A DNA stretch of 64,000 nt from Alphaproteobacteria bacterium (lineage in GTDB: Bacteria; Pseudomonadota; Alphaproteobacteria; Micavibrionales; Micavibrionaceae): NCBI GenBank assembly GCA_016699735.1, contig CP065008.1:372001-436000 (forward strand). Direction: 5' to 3'. The number at the start of each line of letters is the position of its first letter. Position 1 is the first letter of the stretch. This document shows, one piece after another, positions 54,038-63,800 of the stretch. Position numbers and translations under genes: made by a program. The notes under the pieces were generated by a model that ran no database searches, was not told where the DNA came from, and saw only the letters and a list, made by a program, of their open reading frames with translations.

Positions 54038-54441
54038 CAGTCCTCCTTAGCCCCATTTTTCTTCTTCTGTGAAGAATCATGCCTAAAAGCACGGATGTCT
54101 TTAAGGAGTTCGTCTGTTGAAACAGCTTCCATTACTACTCCTTCCTCGGACAGTACAGGCATAATGATGCAATCCGGAGCAGAAGCCTTTTTCTTACGTC
54201 CCCCAAAGCCCCATAAGATCAGGGTAAAACCAAGAAAAAACCAAGGATGAGATGTCAGGAAGAAAGCAGCAATTACCAGCCCCACAATCCCGACAGTAGG
54301 CCCGTAGATAAGCAGCGTCCGTAACAGCGGATTCCAGAATATTGCGGGATGATTGTGTCTAGGCTGGATAAAATAGGAGTTATAAACCCACCAGCCAATC
54401 TGTATAAAAATGACCTGTAAAATTCCAAAAATCCAGATCAT
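54037..54441 (-). CDS. hypothetical small membrane protein
   Basis: The 134-residue protein has hydrophobic segments at about 2-20, 45-65 and 68-85, and a polar C-terminus with a lysine-rich end (SSQKKKNGAKED). No motif is recognised. Start and stop overlap its two neighbours by one and four bases, so it is translated together with them. A membrane partner for the lipoprotein upstream is plausible. Confidence 0.55.
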   Translation of the reverse strand: MIWIFGILQVIFIQIGWWVYNSYFIQPRHNHPAIFWNPLLRTLLIYGPTVGIVGLVIAAFFLTSHPWFFLGFTLILWGFGGRKKKASAPDCIIMPVLSEEGVVMEAVSTDELLKDIRAFRHDSSQKKKNGAKED

Positions 54442-54887
54442 TGTTCGTCTTTCAATTGAATCTGAAAGTAACCGGACTGCTCGCTCACGCTGGCTTGAAT
54501 GGCATCGCCAAGAACGCCGAGGCCGTAACCGCCCATGACGTTACTGCCGCGCGGTGAGATTTCAAAGTTATAGGTCTTCTGCGGATCAGCATTGAATGTC
54601 AGGGCGAATTGTCCGGGTGCTGTCGGCGTCGATACGGAGAGCGTATTCCGTCCTTGAGGAATCTCATGGACCACGCTTCCACCTCGCCCCAGACTGGCGA
54701 TTTTTTCACCGTTTGCCCGAACATGCACAGTCGCGGCCAGATACATCATGCTGGTGTTGCGGGTGATAACGACGCGCGCCTTATCTTCGGGAACAGGCTT
54801 ATTCAGTGCTGTCACATCAACCGGGCCTGTCGTGCCACACGCAGTTAGAAAAATGACAGTAAATAATGATGGTAATAGTTTTTTCAT
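54438..54887 (-). CDS. DUF2846-like lipoprotein
   Basis: A 149-residue lipoprotein with lipobox LTAC (cysteine at residue 17). RVVITRNTSMMYLAATVHVRA in family form (about 39-59), then a DGxxIASLGRGG-like segment and KTYNFEISPRG near 112, are typical of the DUF2846 group of small surface lipoproteins. The role is unknown. It heads the leftward three-gene group. Confidence 0.65.
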   Translation of the reverse strand: MKKLLPSLFTVIFLTACGTTGPVDVTALNKPVPEDKARVVITRNTSMMYLAATVHVRANGEKIASLGRGGSVVHEIPQGRNTLSVSTPTAPGQFALTFNADPQKTYNFEISPRGSNVMGGYGLGVLGDAIQASVSEQSGYFQIQLKDEQ

Positions 54888-55201
54888 AACTTTCTCCCCT
54901 TTTGTTGTAAAAACGGCCTCCAGATTTCTCTGGAAGCCGGGGAGTTTTCAACCGTCACATGAACGGCGCAGCGTATTCACGCAAGCGCTATTATATTCCG
55001 CCGCCTCCCCGACCACAGGTCGAGAAGGCATCGCTGGTAACGGCCCGATGCTGTTGGCCGCATGTGAAGAGGTTGAAACGCCCCAGAAGGTCAGATTTTC
55101 TGTCCTTCATGCAAAATTACTAGCACATTTTTTCAGCAAGCAGATAGCTCTTTATGATAAGACGTAAAATGAACTTGAAACCTTTAAGAAGGACTATTTC
55201 G
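54888..55201. other. intergenic region with a strong hairpin
   Basis: Divergent spacer of 314 bases. At 54914-54939 CGGC-C-TCCAGA and TCTGGA-A-GCCG form a long stem with one mismatch and a TTTC loop; it sits upstream of the lipoprotein gene and lacks a T-run. No further gene is supported; short open frames here have no start signals. AAGGA at about 55188 fits the start of the STAND gene at 55202. Confidence 0.4.
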
Positions 55202-58200
55202 ATGGTCGATTTCTCAAAAATCAGAATATATAAAGGCGGTCAAAGTGCCGGATTTGAAGAGTTTATATGCCAGCTCGCACGGAGAGATACGCCTACAAAG
55301 TCTTTAGAGTTTCGGCGAGTAGAGGGCGCAGGTGGTGATGGCGGCGTAGAAGCCTATTGGGAGAAAAAGGATGGCACAAAAATAGGTTATCAAGCCAAAT
55401 TTTTCCTTAAATCAGGGCAGATTGATTGGGCGCAAATAGACAAATCCGTAAAGCAAGCTCTTGATACGCATCCTACCCTAACACGCTATGTTGTCGCCCT
55501 TCCATGCGACCTTACTGACAAGAAAGGTAAAAAGGGCCAAGGCAAAACAGGATGGGGACACTGGCAAGAGCGTAAGAAGAAATGGGAAGGTTGGGCCGCT
55601 GCAAAGGGCATAATCGTTGCTTTTGAAACTTGGACAGCTTCCGAGATCCTTGACAGGCTGGCGAAACCTAATGCTCAGGGGATAAAAAAATTTTGGTTTG
55701 ATACAGCAGAATTTACTGAGGATTGGTATACGCAGCACATCGTTGAGGCGATTGCGAGACTGGGTGAGCGTTATCATCCCGAAGACCATGTGAATGTAAC
55801 CGCACAGGCCATAGGACACGGTATTGTTCGACATTCCTCTTTTGTTAAAGAACTATCTGATTTGTGTTCCAAAGCTCTAAAAATTCCATCAGCTCCTGAT
55901 TTGGCAAATGACGATAGCGTTAAGGAAGTAGAGAAATATCTCCAAAAATTAGAGAAGCTCTCAAAAAATTTAGCTGACTTGGATTTTTCTGTGCCATGCG
56001 AGGTGGCTTTTCCAATAGATGAGCTTAATAAAACAATAAAATCTATTCGTGAGGAAATATCGCATAGTGAAGACTGGTATTGGAAAAAAAGGCGAGAATT
56101 TAATGAGGAAAATAAAATACCAAATTCACTTTATTATTTTAAGCAGAATCTCGAAAAGTTTGAAGACAGAGTAAGGAGGTTTTCGTATTTCATAGAGAGA
56201 GATCAATTTTTAGCCGACCAGACAAAGTTTGCAATCATTTCAGGTGCAGCCGGTACAGGAAAATCTCATCTTTCAGCTTTTCTTGCGGAATCGGCATACA
56301 AAGATCGGCGGCCCGTTTTCTTATTTAATGGAAATGATTTTTTTGGGGGTATCCAAGCTTTACAAAAGATAGCCGATATAATTCATAAAGGACTTCCGGA
56401 AAGCGAGGTTTTGGGAGCGATTAATGCAGCAGGAGAAGCTGCAAGAACTAGAGCCATAATAGTAATTGATGCTATAAACGAGGGGGCAGGTTCACATTAT
56501 TGGTATAATGAACTTCCTGCTTTCATAGCTGCATTAGATAAATACCCCTATATTGCGTGTATCCTAACTTGCAGAGAAGAATATGAAGCGTACGCCGTTC
56601 CTAAAACAATCCATGATAAAGTAATACGGCTACGCATAAATGGATTCTCTACAGTTGAAGAACAAGAAGAAGCGGCTCGCGTCTATTTGGATAAACGTGG
56701 GATTTCTCGTCCTGCTACCCCTTGGCTTAATCCTGAATTTATTAACCCTCTATTTTTACGCAGCGCCACAACAGCACTGCAAAGAGATGGAAAAGCGGAG
56801 TTTCCAAAAGGTTTAACGGGAACAAGTGCTATCTTTTCGTACTTTGTAAAGGCCACAGCAAATAATATGGCTGGCTTGTATCCGGCCCTTGGCAAAGGAT
56901 TGCTGCAACGCATATTGGACAGCTTGCAAAAAATTGCAAAAGAAATGCTTGCCCAAAAAGAGGATCGGTTACCTTTCGATAAAGCTTTAGAAATTGTAAA
57001 TAAATCCTTTGAAAATTATGCCCCACCCGCTGGCACAACATGGCTGGATGTTCTCATTCGCAATGGTCTTCTGCAATGTTTCCCGGCTTACAATCCTGAC
57101 CCAGACCCTCTATTGCCTATAGAAGAGTCCGTTTGTTTCGCCTTCCAAAGATTCCAAGATCATGTGATGGCAAACCAGCTTCTTGAAAAGGTTATAGACC
57201 CGGTATCTGCTTTTGAGAAAAATGGCGTTGCAGCTTTCTGCATTGAAAAAATGGGTCAATGGAGCGGTTTAATTTCTGCCCTTTCGATCATCATTCCAGA
57301 AAAATACGGAAAGGAATTGATTGACTGTCTGCCAGAGAGAAAACAAGGGTGGTGGAATTACTCTACAGCCAAGGCATTTGCAGAGAGCGTTCGATGGCGT
57401 AAGAAGGATGCTTTTACTGATCGAACGCGAGAATTTTTAAGATATCTGCCCAGTCAAGGAATTGATGAGCTTTCATTGGTTCTTGAAATGAGTGTTTGTG
57501 AGGATCATCCCTTTAATGCAGCGAATCTTTTGCATCCAATTTTGATTGGCTTAAAGATGCCCAAGCGCGACTCTTGGTGGTCTATTGCTTTGACTGAGAC
57601 AGACGACGATCATCCAATATACCAAATTATTGATTGGTCTTTGCAGGGTGCTCGCCATGTTAGCGCAGGGGAGGCTCATAAGCTCGCGGCTTTGATATTG
57701 GCTTGGTCTTTCTCCACTACAGCCCGGATCATTCGTGACAGAGCAACAAAATCTCTAGTTTCTTTGATCGAAATCGACCCAGATATATTTTCTTTGCTAA
57801 TTAAAGAATTTGGAGAGATCGACGATTTTTATATTCTTGAGCGGATTTATGCCGCCGCTTATGGAGCAGCTTGCAGAAACCATGATGCAAAATGGATTTC
57901 TTCTTTTGCAGAAATTGCATTTAAGCATGTATTTGCTGGCGGAAAACCGCCTCTGCATATTCGTATTCGTGATTATGCCCGCGGTCTGGTCGATATAGCT
58001 AAATCACAAAATCGTTTACCTAAAGGCGTTAATGAAAAACTGGCTTATCCTCCATACAATTCGTCTCCTCCCAAGTTTAAAATCAAAGAAGAAGCTATTA
58101 AAAAGATCGCTGAAAAGGCAGGAGATAACAGGATATTAAATTCATGCTCCGCCTTTATAGGAGATTTTGGAATTTATGAAATTGATCCCGGCGCAAGACA

Positions 58201-59689
58201 TTTTCTTACAGTGCCTCTTACACAAGAAATGCCTTTAACTGCAAGAGAGAAGTATGAGCGATTCAAAGAAGAGGTGATAGAGCCAAACAAGGCATACAAA
58301 CTAGCATTTAAAGAATTAGAGGCAGCCAATAACGACTTATCAATGTCTTTGTTCACAGTCTCTAAGAGTGATGACAATAAGGCAATAATAAAGATTAAAA
58401 AGCATTTAGAAAAAAATATGCCATTAATTGAATCGGCTCAAAAGAAGCTCTTGGCACTTTTATCTAAAGACGAGAAGCAGCGTTATAAAAATGAAGTTGA
58501 ACCCTATCATGATAGATCGGGTAAAGATAATGATCCAAAACCTTTTGATTTAACTCAACTTAGGTGGTGGGTTGCAAAACGAGCTTATCGTTATGGTTGG
58601 ACGAAAAAGCTTTTTGAAACGGAGCCTTCCAGACGCGGCTATTATTCAAGGGACAGACCAGTAGTTGAGCGTATAGGGAAAAAATATCAATGGCTTGCTT
58701 TGAGTGAATTGCAATGCCGACTTGCCGATAATTACTGGCTTTCAGAAAGCTACAGGGGCACTTCAAGAAAATACGAAGGTCCGTTAAGCATCGGCTTTGA
58801 AAGAGATATAGACCCTACCATTTTACGACCGGAGAAAATTGAACAGGCGCAAGAGGAAGCTTTTGTAGGTCATCTCATGGGGCCGGAGATAGATTTGGGT
58901 GAATGTGAAGATAAAGATATTAGCCAATGGCCCTTTCTAGTTAATCCGGGCGATAAGCTTCCTTCGCTTGTATCTCGCATCGCGCCTGACGGAAAGAAAT
59001 TTGTTGTTTTGTATGAACACCGCAGCACATCAGAGAAATATCCCGGCGATGATGATGATTATCGTGGGTACAAACGACAGGAATTTCGTTTTCTTTCCGC
59101 TGTGATCGTTTCAAAAGCAGACCGCATGAAGGTGGTTGATATACTGAAAACGACCAACGATTTGCATTTTGAAGATTGGGATCCTCTGGTTTTTACAGAC
59201 GGCCCTTTCCTGTTGGAGCATCCTTGGCATTTCACATGGCAGTATGAGGAATGGGATAAGGTATTATGGAGAGAAGAAGACAGCCCCAAAAAAGCGCAAA
59301 TCGTAACCCGTTATTGTTGGGAATCACATCTTGATAAAGCAATGACGGAAGGGTGTACGGTTTATATGCCTTGCCCATGGCTATGCAAAGTGCTTGGCCT
59401 GAAAAGAGCGGATGAAACTTCTACAAAATATATCGATAAAAAGGGGAACATCTCTGCAGTATGCGGCCACAGCCCCGAAGGGGGACGATTTGTAGGTATT
59501 GAGGCAGAATCATTTGAGCAATATCTCAAAGACAACGGCTATGAATGTTTATGGATTTTTCTCTCCGAGCGAAACACGTTCCTTGATGGAAGACCCGGCG
59601 GCGGCGCTTATCGTAGGATAGAAGGCGTTGCATGGAGGCAGGGCAAAGGATTGGCTAAAGAGATATGGAACAAGGATAGGACGCACTAG
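55202..59689 (+). CDS. nuclease-STAND NTPase, Avs-like anti-phage candidate
   Basis: A 1495-residue protein (from ATG 55202; 55154 is also in frame). The N-terminus is a PD-(D/E)xK nuclease: FEEF near 18, GAGGDGGVEA (Asp 46) and IGYQAKFF (Gln 64, Lys 66), like Mrr or Cap4/DUF4297 domains. A STAND-type NTPase follows with Walker A ISGAAGTGKSHLSAFL near 345, Walker B IIVIDAINEG near 418 and LTCREEYEAY near 455. About 900 helical C-terminal residues follow, with a Trp-rich final part. This order is that of antiviral STAND (Avs) proteins that sense phage proteins and then cut DNA. The C-terminal sensor does not look familiar. It stands alone as cargo in the element. Confidence 0.78.
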   Translation: MVDFSKIRIYKGGQSAGFEEFICQLARRDTPTKSLEFRRVEGAGGDGGVEAYWEKKDGTKIGYQAKFFLKSGQIDWAQIDKSVKQALDTHPTLTRYVVALPCDLTDKKGKKGQGKTGWGHWQERKKKWEGWAAAKGIIVAFETWTASEILDRLAKPNAQGIKKFWFDTAEFTEDWYTQHIVEAIARLGERYHPEDHVNVTAQAIGHGIVRHSSFVKELSDLCSKALKIPSAPDLANDDSVKEVEKYLQKLEKLSKNLADLDFSVPCEVAFPIDELNKTIKSIREEISHSEDWYWKKRREFNEENKIPNSLYYFKQNLEKFEDRVRRFSYFIERDQFLADQTKFAIISGAAGTGKSHLSAFLAESAYKDRRPVFLFNGNDFFGGIQALQKIADIIHKGLPESEVLGAINAAGEAARTRAIIVIDAINEGAGSHYWYNELPAFIAALDKYPYIACILTCREEYEAYAVPKTIHDKVIRLRINGFSTVEEQEEAARVYLDKRGISRPATPWLNPEFINPLFLRSATTALQRDGKAEFPKGLTGTSAIFSYFVKATANNMAGLYPALGKGLLQRILDSLQKIAKEMLAQKEDRLPFDKALEIVNKSFENYAPPAGTTWLDVLIRNGLLQCFPAYNPDPDPLLPIEESVCFAFQRFQDHVMANQLLEKVIDPVSAFEKNGVAAFCIEKMGQWSGLISALSIIIPEKYGKELIDCLPERKQGWWNYSTAKAFAESVRWRKKDAFTDRTREFLRYLPSQGIDELSLVLEMSVCEDHPFNAANLLHPILIGLKMPKRDSWWSIALTETDDDHPIYQIIDWSLQGARHVSAGEAHKLAALILAWSFSTTARIIRDRATKSLVSLIEIDPDIFSLLIKEFGEIDDFYILERIYAAAYGAACRNHDAKWISSFAEIAFKHVFAGGKPPLHIRIRDYARGLVDIAKSQNRLPKGVNEKLAYPPYNSSPPKFKIKEEAIKKIAEKAGDNRILNSCSAFIGDFGIYEIDPGARHFLTVPLTQEMPLTAREKYERFKEEVIEPNKAYKLAFKELEAANNDLSMSLFTVSKSDDNKAIIKIKKHLEKNMPLIESAQKKLLALLSKDEKQRYKNEVEPYHDRSGKDNDPKPFDLTQLRWWVAKRAYRYGWTKKLFETEPSRRGYYSRDRPVVERIGKKYQWLALSELQCRLADNYWLSESYRGTSRKYEGPLSIGFERDIDPTILRPEKIEQAQEEAFVGHLMGPEIDLGECEDKDISQWPFLVNPGDKLPSLVSRIAPDGKKFVVLYEHRSTSEKYPGDDDDYRGYKRQEFRFLSAVIVSKADRMKVVDILKTTNDLHFEDWDPLVFTDGPFLLEHPWHFTWQYEEWDKVLWREEDSPKKAQIVTRYCWESHLDKAMTEGCTVYMPCPWLCKVLGLKRADETSTKYIDKKGNISAVCGHSPEGGRFVGIEAESFEQYLKDNGYECLWIFLSERNTFLDGRPGGGAYRRIEGVAWRQGKGLAKEIWNKDRTH

Positions 59690-59904
59690 TACCGGAACTC
59701 AAATATGGGGTTGAACAAGATTATAGCTTGAAAACTATATGACACATCGAATTATTACTTTGACTGGATAATCAGAATCTTGCTATCAGAATGGAATTGA
59801 TGTTTGTACACATTTTAGTTTTAGTCTTAAATGGATAGTGCATTAAGAGGTGTAAGTTTTTTCAATGTTCTTGCATGATTAAAGCAGAATACAAAGGGTA
59901 AATT

Positions 59905-60870
59905 ATGAATAAAGTTGTTTGCTGTATTCTGACTGTCCTTTTGGCTTTCCTCGTTTCTGCTAGCTTTAGATATGCATACGCAGAACCGACATTAGAGTTA
60001 AGTCGTCAGGAAAAAATAAAGCGCTCCTTCGAAAAGTATCTTGAAAATTTTTTGTTAAAGAGCCTTATACCAGAGAGCAACGTCGCACCATCAGTTATTT
60101 CACATAGAGAATCCCACGATTCCGTGTATGAAGAGCTTCACAAAAGGCATCCACAACTGATCCCGCTTTTTACACTAAATAAAACACATGATTTGTACTC
60201 ACTTTACAAATTATCAAACCCTCCGAAAGTGTTTCTGGGCTACCCTGAATACCTTCAGCCAAGATATGATGGAGAAGAAAAACAGGAGGGACGCAAGAAA
60301 GCATTTGAATATTCAAAGCTACTCAATGAGAAACTAAAGGATTTTGAGTGGCCAGAAAATTTTTCGGTCGTACTATCGCCCAAAGAGGCGAACATCTTCA
60401 TCTTTCCTGTTGAAAAGAAAACATTCATCTATGTCTCGGTACCCAGTCGTCTCTCAATACATTCCAAATCACGAGGCAACTATGAAAATTTATTCTTAAA
60501 CATTAACGATACTTTCTACAACGCTACATCCTTCAAGTTAAACGATGAGGGATTAAGCGGAGAGTTCTTTACTACAGAGGAAAGAAAAATACTTGTCTCT
60601 TTCTGCCCAATAGACATGCAAAAGAGTGATCCTGAGATCAAAGAAAGCGTAGATCTATGCCTTATTAAATCACAGGGACTCCCCGGATTTAGCCGAATAA
60701 TGCCCTTCCAGAAAGCTTATTATCGAGAATGGGGAGCGATCCTTAATAAATTTTCTGCCTGTATCTTTGATGAGGGCACGAGTTCTTTCACCGATATCGA
60801 TTTCTCATCTGCTTTTAAAAAGTGCTTGAAAGAAAAGGATTATATAAATGCCGGTAAGCTTTTCGAGTGA
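59905..60870 (+). CDS. hypothetical exported protein paired with the RTX gene
   Basis: A 321-residue AT-rich gene. The signal peptide (MNKVVCCILTVLLAFLVSA..., cut near YAYA-EP at 27) is clear, and the mature part is soluble and charged with Lys/Glu, containing FSVVLSPKEANIFIFPVEKK near 152 and three further cysteines near the end. I do not recognise it. Its stop overlaps the RTX start by 23 bases, so the two are co-expressed and may act together (inhibitor, chaperone or partner). The 215 bases before it hold nothing else I can identify. Confidence 0.62.
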   Translation: MNKVVCCILTVLLAFLVSASFRYAYAEPTLELSRQEKIKRSFEKYLENFLLKSLIPESNVAPSVISHRESHDSVYEELHKRHPQLIPLFTLNKTHDLYSLYKLSNPPKVFLGYPEYLQPRYDGEEKQEGRKKAFEYSKLLNEKLKDFEWPENFSVVLSPKEANIFIFPVEKKTFIYVSVPSRLSIHSKSRGNYENLFLNINDTFYNATSFKLNDEGLSGEFFTTEERKILVSFCPIDMQKSDPEIKESVDLCLIKSQGLPGFSRIMPFQKAYYREWGAILNKFSACIFDEGTSSFTDIDFSSAFKKCLKEKDYINAGKLFE

Positions 60871-63800
60871 TCATCCCTCTGTCAGCAACTCCGATATTAG
60901 GAACGCAACTAACAACCTAATTAATAAGTCGGCCAGTCTTCGCCGCGCCATTGATGCATTGGAAAAGAAAGGGGTACAAATAGATATTAAAGTTACAGAC
61001 AATCCCGATGCGGAAGGCGCAGAAATAACGGAAATAGGTAATGATGACAGTCATTTTGAAATCAAAATTCCTAAGCAAGTATTTGATGGAGAAAAATATA
61101 CTGACCCTGATAATCAGCAACATGACACGACATTTGAAAGAAATTTAGCTCACGAACTTGTTCACGTTTACAAGGACGTTATGAATAAAACAGACTCTGA
61201 GCAGATTGCTGAGGACGGTGCCGATAAAATTATGAAAGAGGCCTATCAGGAGAAGGAAAATCAATACGATAGTAATCCCCCAGACTCAACTTCAGGTACT
61301 CCTAAATTCCACGACACTTCTCCACCCGATCCAAATGATTACGAGTGGCCAGGTCAACCCATTTATACACCGCCAGCCGATCTTCAGCCGATAGGATTTG
61401 TGCCCACCCAGTCTGGAGGTTCCGGAGTCGGCATGGGAGGCGGACTTGATCCCTTAGTATTTGACTTAGATGGAAGCGGAACTATTGACCTAATATCTGT
61501 ACAAAACTCTGGTATTCATTTCGATTTCTGGGGCGATGGCTTTGCTGAGGCTACTGGATGGGTTGCAGCCGCAGACGGAATGTTGGCGTGGGATATAGAT
61601 GAGTCCGGACTTATTGATAGTGTAGCCGAGTTGTTTGGTTCTAATTTCCCAATCTCTTATGTCACAGAGGCTGATTGGGTTCAGTTCAGAGATTTTGAGA
61701 ACGGATTCGCTCGTTTAGCAGCGCTAGACTCGAATCTTGATGGAGAAATTAGCTCCAGCGATGCGATCTGGACTGAATTACGCATTTGGCAAGATGTTAA
61801 TCAAGACGGCGTATCGCAGAGCAGCGAATTATTAACGCTGAGCCAATCTGGTATTTCAAGCATTGACATTACTAATTATGTCTTAGACTCGTTTCAGGGG
61901 CTTTCTAGCGGTGGTTTCACGAGAATCATTGAGGGGAATACAGTTACCCATTCAGGCAGTTTTGAATTGGTAGGTGGGGGAACAAGAGAGCTTGTAGATG
62001 TATGGTTTGATGCCAACATGGACAACACTGTGTATTCATCAGAGTACATATACGAAGGGGATGTTCTTTTTCTTCCGATGCTTCGCGGTTATGGACAAAT
62101 TGCGGACCTTTATGTTTCTATGAGTATCGATAATCAAGCAGGAGGATTATTTGATCTTATTCAAAATTTCTCTGTAGCAAGAACATTCTCGGATATTTTT
62201 GTCGATTTTAGTTCAGTCCGTGATGAGGTAGAGGAAATAATTCTTCGTTGGGGTAGCATCGACTCAATCTCTTTTGAAGAGCAGAAATACGGTGTGTTCG
62301 GCCTAATGCAAGAATTTCTTTTTCTAAAAAAATTATCAGGCACTGATTCTGATTATCAAGGTGTTTGGTTTGATGGAACCCCCTACTTACCTCATACGGT
62401 AGATGGAATAGAAGCGATTCATGATACATGGTCTAGTCTGATTGACTCTTATACCGTAAGATTAGCCTTTCAAAGCGGAGCTGAAGCACTCTTTGAAAAT
62501 GTAGTGGCTTATGACCCTGATCGCGATTTATTCAATGGGGACTTAAGTCTTTCGCAGGCTGCAATAGCAGCACTCGAAACAGGGGCAACTGGCCATGCTG
62601 ATATTCAGGGATTCTGGCATTTTGTGGCCAATTTTATCAATGAAGTTAAAGGTATATCTCAGCTCACGACCAATGAAGTGACTTGGTTATCGGATGCTGT
62701 CGATGATAGCTCTTCAAGTGCTTTAAGCTGGAGCGGGATCGTAGCGACTTTAAGTGAGCAGACAATAACAGGAACCAGTGGCAGTGAAACCCTTAACGGC
62801 ACGCGCTGGGATGATAATATTAATGCCTTGGCAGGCAACAATATTGTTAATGGCGGCGACGGCAACGACTCTCTTCAAAGCAGCACAGGCTCAGATATTT
62901 TAAACGGCGGTTCCGGGAACGATATTTTGCGAGGCGGTTCCGGGAACGATATCTATATATATGACTCAGGTCACGATGTAATCGCGGAAGATTTCAATAA
63001 TTTTACGACCAGCACGGACACTATTCAATTTGGTGCGGGCATAGCTGTTGGCGACGTGACTCTTCACATTGCCCAGATGATCGCAAATGTGAGCACATGG
63101 CACATTTTTCTAGAGATTGCAGGACGCGGTACATTAACGATTGATACTCCATCGGGAGGCAGCGGCCCCTTTACAAAAATTGTCGATACTCTCGTCTTTG
63201 CTGACAGCACGACATTCAATATAGCCACAATGGACGTGACCTTTCATGGGCAAGTCGGGGATGATTATATCAACACCGCTAACTGGGCCACGACAGGCGA
63301 TCAGTTTGTCTATGGCTATGGCGGAGATGACCGGATTGACCTGATCGGAACGCAACCTATTCAAGTGGACGCAGGAGAGGGCAAGGACTTAATTTATGGC
63401 AGTGTTAATAACGACACGTTTGTTGTCAGTCCCGGAGGCGACCAGTTTGTTGGAGGCGGTGGAACCAATACGATCTTGCTGCCGTCGGGATATTCTGCTG
63501 GAGACGTTACTTATTACCGCTACGAAGATATATCGACTCCGTATAGCAGCCCCAAAACATGGGATGCGTTGATTACTGTCGCGGGGTTGGGTTCTATTAC
63601 GGTTCTAAGACAGTTTGAAGGTGATACGGACTCTATTATCCAAACGCTAAAATTTTCAGATGGCTCGACAGTCAATCTACTGACTCAGGAATATGTAACG
63701 TTTGGCACATCAGGCGATGACACTTATGACAACGTTGGTTCCTTGTGGGCAAACAAGAATGATGTTTATCTTTTTGGACAAGGGGACGATATTGTTCAAG

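Noticed and set aside
54748..55167. Plus-strand frame of 139 codons before the STAND gene
   Set aside because: Mostly antisense to the lipoprotein gene; no ribosome site and no motif.
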